From Anaerolineaceae bacterium UBA4890 (GTDB lineage: Bacteria; Chloroflexota; Anaerolineae; Anaerolineales; Anaerolineaceae), in contig DHCY01000016.1 in assembly GCA_002399085.1 (NCBI GenBank), positions 54,416 to 118,415 of the forward strand: a stretch of DNA of 64,000 bases. Direction: 5' to 3'. Both the position numbers and the translations under genes were made by a program. This document shows positions 33,116 through 41,500 of this stretch, piece after piece. Under the pieces are notes generated by a model, which was not told the origin of the DNA, did no database searches, and saw only the letters and a program-made list of their open reading frames with translations. Numbering within the stretch: position 1 is the stretch's first letter; each line of letters begins with the position of its first letter.

Positions 33116-33480
33116 TTGGGCTCCTCAGTTAGTTGGTAGGTGGTGCCACAATTGGGGCAGGTGACTACGGGTGCGCCGTTAACCATTTGAATATCTTCCG
33201 GAGAAAGCGGCGCGCCGCAGGAAAGACACTTCATTGTATCCATCTGGACGTTGCCAGGAAGGTCGAGGTTGACGTTGTAGATCGTGTCACCCTCTTTTTT
33301 GGCTTGAGCAGCCAATCGCACACCAGCAAAAATTAGTGCAAAACCGATCAGCAAGCCAATTATCCCAATTACGAGCCATGATGGACTGCCATTTGGACTG
33401 AAAGAGCCCAGGATAAAGAGGAACGATAAGATAATCGCGATTGCTGCCAGGATATAGGAAATGATACTGCCTGTTTTCAT
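33109..33480 (-). CDS. Two-pass membrane protein with zinc ribbon
   Basis: 123 residues. Two membrane helices (about 7-27 and 36-56), then a cytosolic zinc ribbon with Cys85, Cys88 and Cys108, Cys111. No family name. It is the first gene of the presumed operon and overlaps the start of the DUF2207-type gene, so stoichiometry may be coupled; it could anchor or regulate that protein. Confidence 0.8.
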   Translation of the reverse strand: MKTGSIISYILAAIAIILSFLFILGSFSPNGSPSWLVIGIIGLLIGFALIFAGVRLAAQAKKEGDTIYNVNLDLPGNVQMDTMKCLSCGAPLSPEDIQMVNGAPVVTCPNCGTTYQLTEEPKW

Positions 33481-33622
33481 GTTAAACTCCTTCCAGAGAT
33501 ATCTCTGTTAAATATTATCCCAGGAAAACCGGGTAAACCGTAGATAATATAGTCCTATTGATGATAACATTAAACCCAAGCAAGGCTACTTTTCCTCGTT
33601 AGAATTGGTGATTGAGATGATT

Positions 33623-34243
33623 ATGAAAAAAGAAGATGTTCCAGAAATTGTTGTATCCCGCTTGCCTTTGTATGTGCAAACCCTCAACCAGTTGCTGAGG
33701 GAAGGTCAGAGCGTGGTGTCGTCGTCTGAATTGGGGGAGCGGCTCAAGACGACCCCTTCGCAAATAAGACGAGATTTGTCGTATTTTGGCGATTTTGGAA
33801 AGCAGGGAACCGGTTATGAAATCATATTGCTGATGGAATCACTGCGCAGGATTTTGAATTTGAATCAAATCTGGCAGGTGGTTTTGGTGGGCGTTGGGCA
33901 TGTTGGTGAGGCCTTATTAAATTACGATGGCTTCAGCCGTAAAGGGTTTGAGATCATCATGGCATTCGATCAGTCGCCGAAAGTGATTGGCAAGAGGTTT
34001 GGAACCCTCGCCGTCAAAAGTGTGGATGAGCTGGAAGCGGAACTCAGCAAAAGACAGGTAGATATAGGTGCCATCAGCGTTCCGGCTGAGAACGCACAAG
34101 AGGTGTGTGATCGGCTGGTGAATAGTGGTGTCCGTGCGATCCTCAACTATGCCCCCATCGCTCTTGAAGTGCCTGAAGGCGTGCAGTTAGCTACCATTGA
34201 TCCGGTTGTAAAGCTTCAAAAAATGACGTATTACCTTAAGTAG
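33623..34243 (+). CDS. rex: Redox-sensing transcriptional repressor Rex
   Basis: 206 residues from ATG 33623 (alternatives: ATG 33617, TTG 33605). Winged helix: VSSSELGERLKTTPSQIRRDLSYFGDFGKQGTGYEI, the typical Rex DNA-reading motif. Rossmann domain: VVLVGVGHVGEALLNY binds NADH/NAD. Ends LQKMTYYLK. Rex senses the NADH/NAD ratio and represses fermentation and reductase genes. No TTGTGAnnnnnnTCACAA-like Rex box was found around it in this window. Convergent with mreB. Confidence 0.93.
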   Translation: MKKEDVPEIVVSRLPLYVQTLNQLLREGQSVVSSSELGERLKTTPSQIRRDLSYFGDFGKQGTGYEIILLMESLRRILNLNQIWQVVLVGVGHVGEALLNYDGFSRKGFEIIMAFDQSPKVIGKRFGTLAVKSVDELEAELSKRQVDIGAISVPAENAQEVCDRLVNSGVRAILNYAPIALEVPEGVQLATIDPVVKLQKMTYYLK

Positions 34244-34541
34244 TTAATGAGACCTGTACCAAACTAGCTGCTTCATCCGCTATTCAATTTTACGAAATCA
34301 GTTGTGAGGTGAAGATGAACGCACCGGGTTGTTGGCTGTCGGAAAGGTATCGCGATTTCAATCCGCCAAGACGAAAAACCATCGCGAAAAGATGGTTATA
34401 GCGGATTTAGGGCGGAAAACTGGTTTGGCCCACCAATGCAAGAACGCCCCCAAGCGCGCCCTACAAGGTCTTTTCGAGTTGAGAACCTATGCGGAAAGAA
34501 ATAAGTCCCTCCCGCAATAAAAAATCGATCTGCTTTCTAAT
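34244..34541. other. Convergent intergenic region with a strong hairpin
   Basis: No gene is supported over 298 bases. At 34360-34407 a two-tier stem forms: AATCCGC / GCGGATT outside and ACCATC / GATGGT inside, with loop GCGAAAA. It lies between two convergent genes but has no T run close by. It could be part of a structured RNA of either strand. A 63-codon frame over it is not convincing. Confidence 0.5.
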
Positions 34542-35543
34542 TTACCGTGATTGGCTTCTTTGAATGACTTCCAGCATAGGGAAAGCTTTTGCCAGCCCTT
34601 CCACGGTGCAGGTGACAGGGTTTTCGACGACGTAAGCCGGGATTCCCAGGGCAACAGTCAGGTATTTGTCCAGCCCCTTCATCAGTGAAGTACCGCCGCA
34701 GAGGGCAACACCGCGATCGATGATGTCTGAGATCAGTTCTGGCGGGGTTTTTTCGAGCACGCGCCTGATCGTGGCAATAATTTCATCCAGAGGAGGCTGC
34801 ATGGCTTCAACAATCTCATTTGTTGTCAGAGAAGCGGGTTTTGGCAGACCAGTGACCTGATCCTGCCCCTGGATTTCCATGGTTTTTTCGTCTTCAGTCG
34901 GGATTGCCGCACCAATATTGAGTTTCAGTTGCTCGGCGGTGGTCTGACCGATGATCAGTCCGTACTTTTTGCGCACATAGTTGACAATGGCGTCATCGAT
35001 ACGCAGTCCGGCGGTGCGGCTGGTTTCGGCACTGACAATGCCAGACATCGAAACCACAGCAGCCTGGGTAGTACCTGCCCCGAGCGAGATGATCATGTTA
35101 CCGGTGGGCGTATTGATGGGCAGATCGACGCCAATGGCTGCTGCCAGGGGCTGTGGGACGAGGTAAACCTCACGCGCACCTGCGCCCAAACCAGCCTCCT
35201 GCACAGCCCGGCGTTCAACGCTGGTAACACCATAAGGTGTCGAAATGATCAGCCGTGGGCGGAAAAAAAGGGTTGGTCCGGTGACTTTGCGGATCAGCTC
35301 GCGTAAGAAAATCTCGGTCAGTTCGTATTCCGCAATGACGCCATTACGCAGCGGGCGCACCACCTCGATCGATTCAGGTACGCGCCCAAGCATGCCCAGG
35401 GCAGTTGTGCCATATTCGACCAGTTTCATTTCGTCGACTACTATGGCAACCACGGTAGGTTCCTGAATAAGGATTTGATTCCACTCTGCGATTTGGGTAT
35501 TAAACGTGCCCAGGTCGATGCCTAATTCTCGAGAAAGTCCCAT
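34542..35543 (-). CDS. mreB: Rod-shape actin homologue MreB
   Basis: 333 residues. Actin-fold motifs: GIDLGTFNTQIAEWNQ (phosphate 1), EPTVVAI, ISTPYGVTSVERRAVQEA, VYLVPQPLAAAIGV, MIISLGAGTTQAAVV (phosphate 2) and CGGTSLMKGLDKYL (adenosine). It should polymerise under the membrane and direct cell-wall growth in rods or filaments. mreC and mreD are absent here, so this is an isolated copy. Family assignment is firm; whether it is MreB or Mbl-type cannot be told. Confidence 0.92.
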   Translation of the reverse strand: MGLSRELGIDLGTFNTQIAEWNQILIQEPTVVAIVVDEMKLVEYGTTALGMLGRVPESIEVVRPLRNGVIAEYELTEIFLRELIRKVTGPTLFFRPRLIISTPYGVTSVERRAVQEAGLGAGAREVYLVPQPLAAAIGVDLPINTPTGNMIISLGAGTTQAAVVSMSGIVSAETSRTAGLRIDDAIVNYVRKKYGLIIGQTTAEQLKLNIGAAIPTEDEKTMEIQGQDQVTGLPKPASLTTNEIVEAMQPPLDEIIATIRRVLEKTPPELISDIIDRGVALCGGTSLMKGLDKYLTVALGIPAYVVENPVTCTVEGLAKAFPMLEVIQRSQSR

Positions 35544-35617
35544 TGTTTTCCTGTCATAACGTGAAATAATTAACTGATTCTACCATTGATAGTATTGAAC
35601 TTTGAGGATTTACCAGA

Positions 35618-36196
35618 TTAGGGAGTCGAGAAAAACTGCAGGGCGTGCCGCAATCTTTCTTCCACATCCTCGGAGAAATCTTTGGGGATGCTCTGGACGG
35701 CGGTCTGGGCTTCGACAACGCTGAAACCAAGCGCGACCAGTGATTCGATGACTTCATCGTCGCTGCTGGAGCCGCGCAGTGCCTGGTAATCGCCGATGTC
35801 GGGGAATTTCCCTTGCAGGTGAATAATGATTTTTTGGGCGGTTTTTTTGCCAACACCTGGAACACGCACAAAATATTCTGGTTTCTCGGCTAAAACGGCA
35901 TTGCGGATGAGATCCATGGAAATGTGAGTAAGAATCGCCAGCGCCAGTTTGGGTCCCACGCCATCCACACCCAAAAGAAGGCTGAAAATCGCTTTTTCAT
36001 CCTGGGTTTTAAAGCCATAGAGTGCCAACAGGTCCTGGCGGATGACCATGTGAATCAGCAAGCGTAAGGGATCGCCCACCTGGTGCTCCGCCAGCAGGTT
36101 TTTATCGACAAAAACTTCAAAGCCGACCCCCTGGACATCCAAAGTAAGCGAGTCGTTGGATATGTAACTAATAATTCCATTCAGTGAACTGATCAT
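35618..36196 (-). CDS. ruvA: Holliday junction branch migration protein RuvA
   Basis: 192 residues. Domain I OB fold (MISSLNGIISYISNDSLTLDVQGVGFEV), tandem helix-hairpin-helix in domain II (GVDGVGPKLALAIL and RVPGVGKKTAQKIIIHL), and a C-terminal UBA-like domain III (EVIESLVALGFSVVEAQTAV). It binds four-way junctions and loads RuvB. Its ATG overlaps the stop of trmH. No ruvB is in the window. Confidence 0.95.
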   Translation of the reverse strand: MISSLNGIISYISNDSLTLDVQGVGFEVFVDKNLLAEHQVGDPLRLLIHMVIRQDLLALYGFKTQDEKAIFSLLLGVDGVGPKLALAILTHISMDLIRNAVLAEKPEYFVRVPGVGKKTAQKIIIHLQGKFPDIGDYQALRGSSSDDEVIESLVALGFSVVEAQTAVQSIPKDFSEDVEERLRHALQFFSTP

Positions 36197-37002
36197 AGCC
36201 TGACCTTTTTTCTGTGCTGAGAATAAATCTGATAAAGCATAACACCAGTTGCCACCGAGAGGTTTAGCGAGTCCAAATCGCCTTCCATGGGGATGCGGAT
36301 CATGGTTTGGCAGTGCGCCTGGTAAGGCTCAGACAGCCCTTCGCGCTCGCTGCCCATCAGAAGCAGAATCGGGTTTGGGTAAACGAATTCAAAACAATCT
36401 TCCTCGGCTTTGTCGGAAGTGCCGATGGTGGTGATTGCTGGATTTTGCTCTAAAAAAAGTTTCAGAAGTGGCAGGTCAGCTCTGAAGACAGGAACGGTAA
36501 AAATTGCACCCATGGAAGCTTTAATGGCAGCCGGATCGTAAGGGTCGGTGGAATAGCCCAGCAAGATCAGCCCTTTGGCGCCGACAGCATCGCATGTTCG
36601 CAGGGCAGTGCCCAAATTCCCGGGGTTTTGCACTGCTTCCAGCGCAATCCAGATGCCGGTGTCTATTTCTGATAAGCTGGCTAAATCGCCCCATTTTTGG
36701 CTGATAACAGCAGCAATACCCTGGGGCTTATCCTTGCGGGCGAGACTTTCGAATACTTCCTTGCTGACCTCGATTGTCTTAACCGAAGTATTGCCTTTCA
36801 GTATTTCAACCAGATGTCGCCCATACTCGCTTATCAGCAGTTCGTCGCAATAAAGCAGATCCTGGATGTTCGCGTTGGAATCAACTGCCTGCCCCACCAC
36901 GCGTAAACCCTCAGCCAGGAAGGTATGCGTGGCATTACGCTCCTTGGCATCTGCCAGCTTGCGTATAGCTTTAATGCGCGGGTTGCTGGTGCTGGTGATC
37001 AT
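36193..37002 (-). CDS. TrmH/SpoU-family RNA methyltransferase
   Basis: 269 residues. An N-terminal RNA-binding L7Ae-like domain, then the trefoil-knot SPOUT domain: ALEAVQNPGNLGTALRTCDAVGA, LLMGSEREGLSE and IPMEGDLDSLNLSVATGVML. Such enzymes 2'-O-methylate 23S rRNA or tRNA; the target base is not assignable. Overlaps ruvC and ruvA by four bases each. Confidence 0.92.
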   Translation of the reverse strand: MITSTSNPRIKAIRKLADAKERNATHTFLAEGLRVVGQAVDSNANIQDLLYCDELLISEYGRHLVEILKGNTSVKTIEVSKEVFESLARKDKPQGIAAVISQKWGDLASLSEIDTGIWIALEAVQNPGNLGTALRTCDAVGAKGLILLGYSTDPYDPAAIKASMGAIFTVPVFRADLPLLKLFLEQNPAITTIGTSDKAEEDCFEFVYPNPILLLMGSEREGLSEPYQAHCQTMIRIPMEGDLDSLNLSVATGVMLYQIYSQHRKKVRL

Positions 37003-37496
37003 TGTTCATCCATCAGGCGCCGCATCTGCAGGTGACCCAGGTGGCAAATGGCGATCGCCAGGGCATCGGCGGCATCATCTGGTCTGGGGATGTCATCGAG
37101 ATGAAGCGTGATTTTTACCATCTCCTGCACCTGCCTTTTATCCGCGTTCCCATAAGATGTAACAGCTTGTTTGACAGCATTGGGCGAGTATTCTGCCATG
37201 GGGAGGTGGTGTTGGGCAAGGCAAAGCGTGATCACACCGCGTGCCTCGCTGACTGCCATGGCGGTTTTCTGGTTCTTTTGGAAGAAAAGCTTCTCAACCG
37301 CGCTGTATTCGGGTTTGTATTGATCAATGAGCGCGGTCAATTCACGATAAAGAAAAATCAAACGGCTGGAGGTATCACCTTCAGCCGTTGAATTGATTAC
37401 GCCGTGTGTGATCAGCTCTGGTTCGTTCAACTGATTGAGCCCGATCAGACCAAATCCGGTGATTGCGATTCCAGGGTCAATCCCTAAAACGATCAT
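36999..37496 (-). CDS. ruvC: Crossover junction endonuclease RuvC
   Basis: 165 residues. RNase H-like catalytic acids: Asp7 in VLGIDPGIAITGFG, Glu in AVEKLFFQKNQKT, and the pair in HLDDIPRPDDAADALAIAICH. It resolves Holliday junctions with RuvAB. The stop and start overlap neighbours, so yebC, ruvC, trmH and ruvA form one tight operon. Confidence 0.95.
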   Translation of the reverse strand: MIVLGIDPGIAITGFGLIGLNQLNEPELITHGVINSTAEGDTSSRLIFLYRELTALIDQYKPEYSAVEKLFFQKNQKTAMAVSEARGVITLCLAQHHLPMAEYSPNAVKQAVTSYGNADKRQVQEMVKITLHLDDIPRPDDAADALAIAICHLGHLQMRRLMDEQ

Positions 37497-38248
37497 TATG
37501 AATCAAGCGCTTCGAGGTGTTCTTCGCCGAATTTGAGGTTGGTATAGACGTTTTGTACATCATCGTTCTCTTCAAGGTTGTTGATCAACCTGAGGATGGA
37601 AACGGTGTCGTCAAAGTCCAGTTCAACTTCCTGATTCGGGATCATGCGCAAACCAGCATCATCGATGGGGAGTTTGGCAGCAACTAAACTGTCGTGGATG
37701 TCTTTGAAGGTTTCAACAGCTCCGACGATCTCTATGAAGCCATCTTCCTCGGTTACGTCATCCGCGCCTGCTTCCAGGGCGGCTTCGAAGGCTTTATCGA
37801 AATTCTTACCAGTAGAGGCAACAGTGTATACCGCTTTACGTTCGAATTGCCACATTACCGAGCCATTGCTTGCCAGGTCGCCGCCACCCTTTGAGAGAAT
37901 GTGGCGCAAGTCGGCGACGGTGCGGTTGCGGTTTTCGGTTACGCATTCGATAATCGCAGACGTGCCGCGTCCGAGGTAGCCTTCATAGGTGATTTCCTCA
38001 ATATCGGCGGCATCTTTATCATCGCCGGTTCCGCGTTTGATGGCGCGTTCTATACTGTCTTTGGGCATGTTGCTTGCTTTGGCACGATCAATTGCCAGCT
38101 CGAGGCTAACGTTCATGGAGGGGTCACCTCCACCCTGGCGGGCAGCCAGAGCGATTTCGCGGGCAAGGCGCGTGAACACCGCACCCTTCTTTGCGTCTGC
38201 TGCGCCCTTCTTGCGTTTGATCGTGGACCAATGTGAATGTCCGGACAT
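37496..38248 (-). CDS. YebC/PmpR family protein
   Basis: 250 residues. MSGHSHWSTIKRKKGAADAKKGAVFTRLAREI is the fixed N-terminus; YEGYLGRGTSAIIECVTENRNRT and a C-terminal acidic region fit. YebC proteins are called regulators but recent work links them to relief of ribosome stalling at proline stretches. Start of the ruv operon, with GGAG upstream. Confidence 0.93.
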   Translation of the reverse strand: MSGHSHWSTIKRKKGAADAKKGAVFTRLAREIALAARQGGGDPSMNVSLELAIDRAKASNMPKDSIERAIKRGTGDDKDAADIEEITYEGYLGRGTSAIIECVTENRNRTVADLRHILSKGGGDLASNGSVMWQFERKAVYTVASTGKNFDKAFEAALEAGADDVTEEDGFIEIVGAVETFKDIHDSLVAAKLPIDDAGLRMIPNQEVELDFDDTVSILRLINNLEENDDVQNVYTNLKFGEEHLEALDS

Positions 38249-38525
38249 ATGAATTCTCCTTACTAATTGGGTGTCAATGTAACTGAAACATTATACCACT
38301 GGAAGAGGGGGTTGTTGGTTCAAGTGTTGTTAATGAGGAGCATGTAACTTTTGTTGGTAGGGCAAAATTTCTTGCTAAAGAGTTCAAGGGATATGGAACC
38401 GGCGTACATAATACAAAATTATTATATGTAAAGTTTTTTTCAATTCTTCCTGCTCACAAACAATCACCTTTTTTATGCAAGTATTGAAACAGGAACTAAC
38501 GCAATGTTCGCTGCGCATCCCATAA
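38249..38525. other. Intergenic region upstream of yebC
   Basis: No gene is seen. It includes the yebC promoter at 38290 and an AT-rich stretch (about 38400-38480) without recognised signals. Confidence 0.6.
38290..38298 (-). promoter_or_regulatory. Extended -10 promoter of the yebC-ruv operon
   Basis: TGGTATAAT on the minus strand, about 42 bases before the yebC ATG. The TGn extension could compensate for the lack of a good -35 box. Confidence 0.5.
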
Positions 38526-38555
38526 TAAAAAGGAAGTCCCCCGCAGGGGACTTCC
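38526..38555 (-). terminator. Terminator of the giant secreted-protein gene
   Basis: Perfect stem GGAAGTCCCC / GGGGACTTCC with loop CGCA, followed on the minus strand by TTTTTATT. Confidence 0.9.
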
Positions 38556-38572
38556 AGTCTAATTAAAATTGG

Positions 38573-41500
38573 TTATTGTTTGGCAGGATGCGGGTAGCGG
38601 GTGAAAGTGAACGGCATATAGATGCGTTCAAAGTCCCATACGCGCAGCTGGACCGGGATGACAATCTTGGGATCAGGACTGTTGAGCACGTCAAGGACCC
38701 CAAAGTAATCGCCCCAGGCCAGACCAGTGGAATCAAAGGTCAGGGTGACATCAACGGAGCCGCCATCAGGCAGAACCACGTCAGCCATCGGGTCAACGGT
38801 CAGCCAAACGATGTCGCCACCGCCGCCGCCACCACCTGTAGTGCCAATACCACGCACCATCCAGTTGCCAGGCATGAAGTCGTCAATGAGCATCCAGGAT
38901 TCATCCGGAGGAAGGATGGGATTTGCAGGTACAGAACTGCTCCACCAGCCAGCCCATGAACGCTGCTGGGTAGCAGTCGAGTCAATTGAGGCAGGGAAGT
39001 AAGCGGCACCAGGTACGGTCATCGCAATCACACCGATCAAGACGTCGCCAGGACCTTCGAAGGTCACAGGTTCAGGCAGATCGTAGTAATTCCAGGTAGT
39101 GATATTTTCGGCTTCCACGTCGAACTGGTATAGAAGCTCAGAACCGACCGCGGGGTTAGTGTTTCCGGTCAGATTTTGGTAAATCACGATCCGGAAGTCG
39201 TCGCCGACATTCATAGCGCCATTGGCTTCGAAGGAAATCTGGACCTGGTTAAGGGTAAATGGGTATTGGTCTGCAGCAGGTGTGAAGCGGTTGAGGAAGA
39301 TAAACTCAGCTGTGCCGCCGATACCAATGGCATCTTCAGCAGTGCCGTCATCCAGTTTCAGCTCCACGTCCGACATCTTGTTCATGGTGAACGGAACTGG
39401 TCCATCGCCAGATTTTTCGATGATCTCAAAGACAGTTTCCCTGGCACCGTAGTTGGTGAAGGTCAGCGTCTGTTGAGCCATCTCGTTCGGATAGAGGTCC
39501 TGGAAGAATGATTCCGGGCTGTAGGTCAGGCAGGGAGTATCCAGGCGGAGGTAAACGTCATCGAGAATGACATCTTGATCCCAGCCAAGGAACACGCCAG
39601 AAACCATCTGAGATACATAACCATCCAGGACAAACTCGACATCATAAGTACCGTTGAGCAATGCGTGGCTGAAATATCCATTCTCATCTGTGAGGGTGGA
39701 TTGGACCAGTTCGCCGTTCAGGTAGAAGTTGATTGTCACTTCTTCAGCCAGGGCGGGATCGATATCGCATTTCTCGAAGGCATAAACAGTACCCTTAATG
39801 TTGCCCCAGTTCAAAGGACGGATAACGTGCATGGTCACAGGAATCGGAGGAACTTCATAAGGTGTGTCAGTACCAATAATTAGTTGGGCAAAGTAGTCGC
39901 CAGGCTGTTCGATACCGTCGACGTTGAATTCGATTTCAACCGGGAAGGTACCGTAAGCTGGGACCACGCCCTCGATGGGATCTTCAGTCAGCCACGGCAC
40001 AGCGCCACCGCCACCACCACCGCCAGCGTAAGCCGCAATGGCGAGACAGTCGGATTCGTTGTCACCGGTGAAGGGACCAACCAAGGTGGAGGCGCCGGTT
40101 TCCATGTCAATAGCACGGAGTTGACCGTTACCGCCACTGCCGTAAGCAGCCCAGTAGAGGATTTTGTTTTCTTCATCGTAGTCCATGCCCTGGGCATAAC
40201 CCGCAGCAAAGCCGAGCGCGCCGACGTCAATCACCTCACCAGAATCAGGATCGATGCTGTAGAGATGGTCGGTCGAAATGTCTACAGAGTAAAGCAGACC
40301 GTTGTCCGGGACGTAGGCGATGTCGATACCACAGGCAATGCTGGTATTGACAATTACTTCGATTTCCCCAGAGGGGCTCAGAGTGAAAATATCGGTTTTG
40401 GAGGAACAGTCAGACGTGGTTCCATAGAAGAAACCGTCAGCGCCAGCAATACCTTGCACGCCACCACCACCGGGAACAGTCAGTTGTGCGATAGGTGTAA
40501 CTGCTCCAGTTGCGGTATCGATGTTAACAAAGGCAACGGTGTCACTGATTGCATAGATCTTACTGTAATCGTCCCCGAGGAAGTCACCGGCATAGTAGGT
40601 TGCTGTTGCAGCAATGGCTGTCCAGGTTCCTGGAACCGTGATATCAGGGATTTGGAAGAGTTTATCGTTGGTGCGAACCTCAACGACGTAAGCCATCGGA
40701 CCACCCTCTAGCTGGAGCACAGAATTACCGGCAGATTCAAGTTGGAACCCGGAAGCAGTAGTGCTTGCAGAAGTATCAGCCGTGGCAACCACGTCTTTTC
40801 CACCTTCCAGCTCACCTTCAAACGGGGGAATGCTGTAGGGTTGGAAGCCGAAGTTTTTCTCAGCGATTGTGAAGCCAGCATCAACGCCGCCAATGTTGAT
40901 AAGATCGAGCGTGGTGACTTCAGGGTCATCGAACAGGAAGATAGTTCTTTCAAGAGCCAGCGGATCGGCGACGATCATACCGGCGCTGAGTTCCCAATCT
41001 TTCTGAACAATTACGCTTTGTCTCACGTGGACCGGTTCAGTGACGGTTTCGTAGTTTGTCATCGAGGCTGTGAAAAGGATGTCCTCTGAATGCGTTGCCC
41101 GTGGAATTGCGGCTTGTGGGTGAATGTGCTGATCGCAAGGATAGGTGGGCATGGAAGGAGGAGTATAGACGTCACTGCTGCAAGGGTGATTAACCGCATC
41201 ACCCGAGCCATCGCCGTCAAAGTACCATGACACCAGAGCGTCGCCGGTGCCAGCACCAGGGGTAGCGCTGACACAATAGAAAGCGGTACAGTGGTCACTG
41301 GGGTTTGCATGCCTGCGAGACATAGCGATTCTTACCGCGTAAGGTGAAGGATCGAAAGTATAAGATAATGTTCCAACAGAGCCTGTGCCGGTGCAGGAAC
41401 CAGTGCCTTGCTTGACGACATTGGTAACTGTCCAGTCAGCCGGGAATTTCAACCACTCGGCGGTACCCCACTCCCAGTTGGTGGTAAAGCTCTCGCCCCT

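Noticed and set aside
34329..34520. 63-codon frame between rex and mreB
   Set aside because: It runs over a strong hairpin, has no ribosome site and resembles no family.
39884..40711. 275-codon plus-strand frame within the giant secreted gene
   Set aside because: Antisense of a repeated module; equivalent frames appear over other module copies for the same reason.
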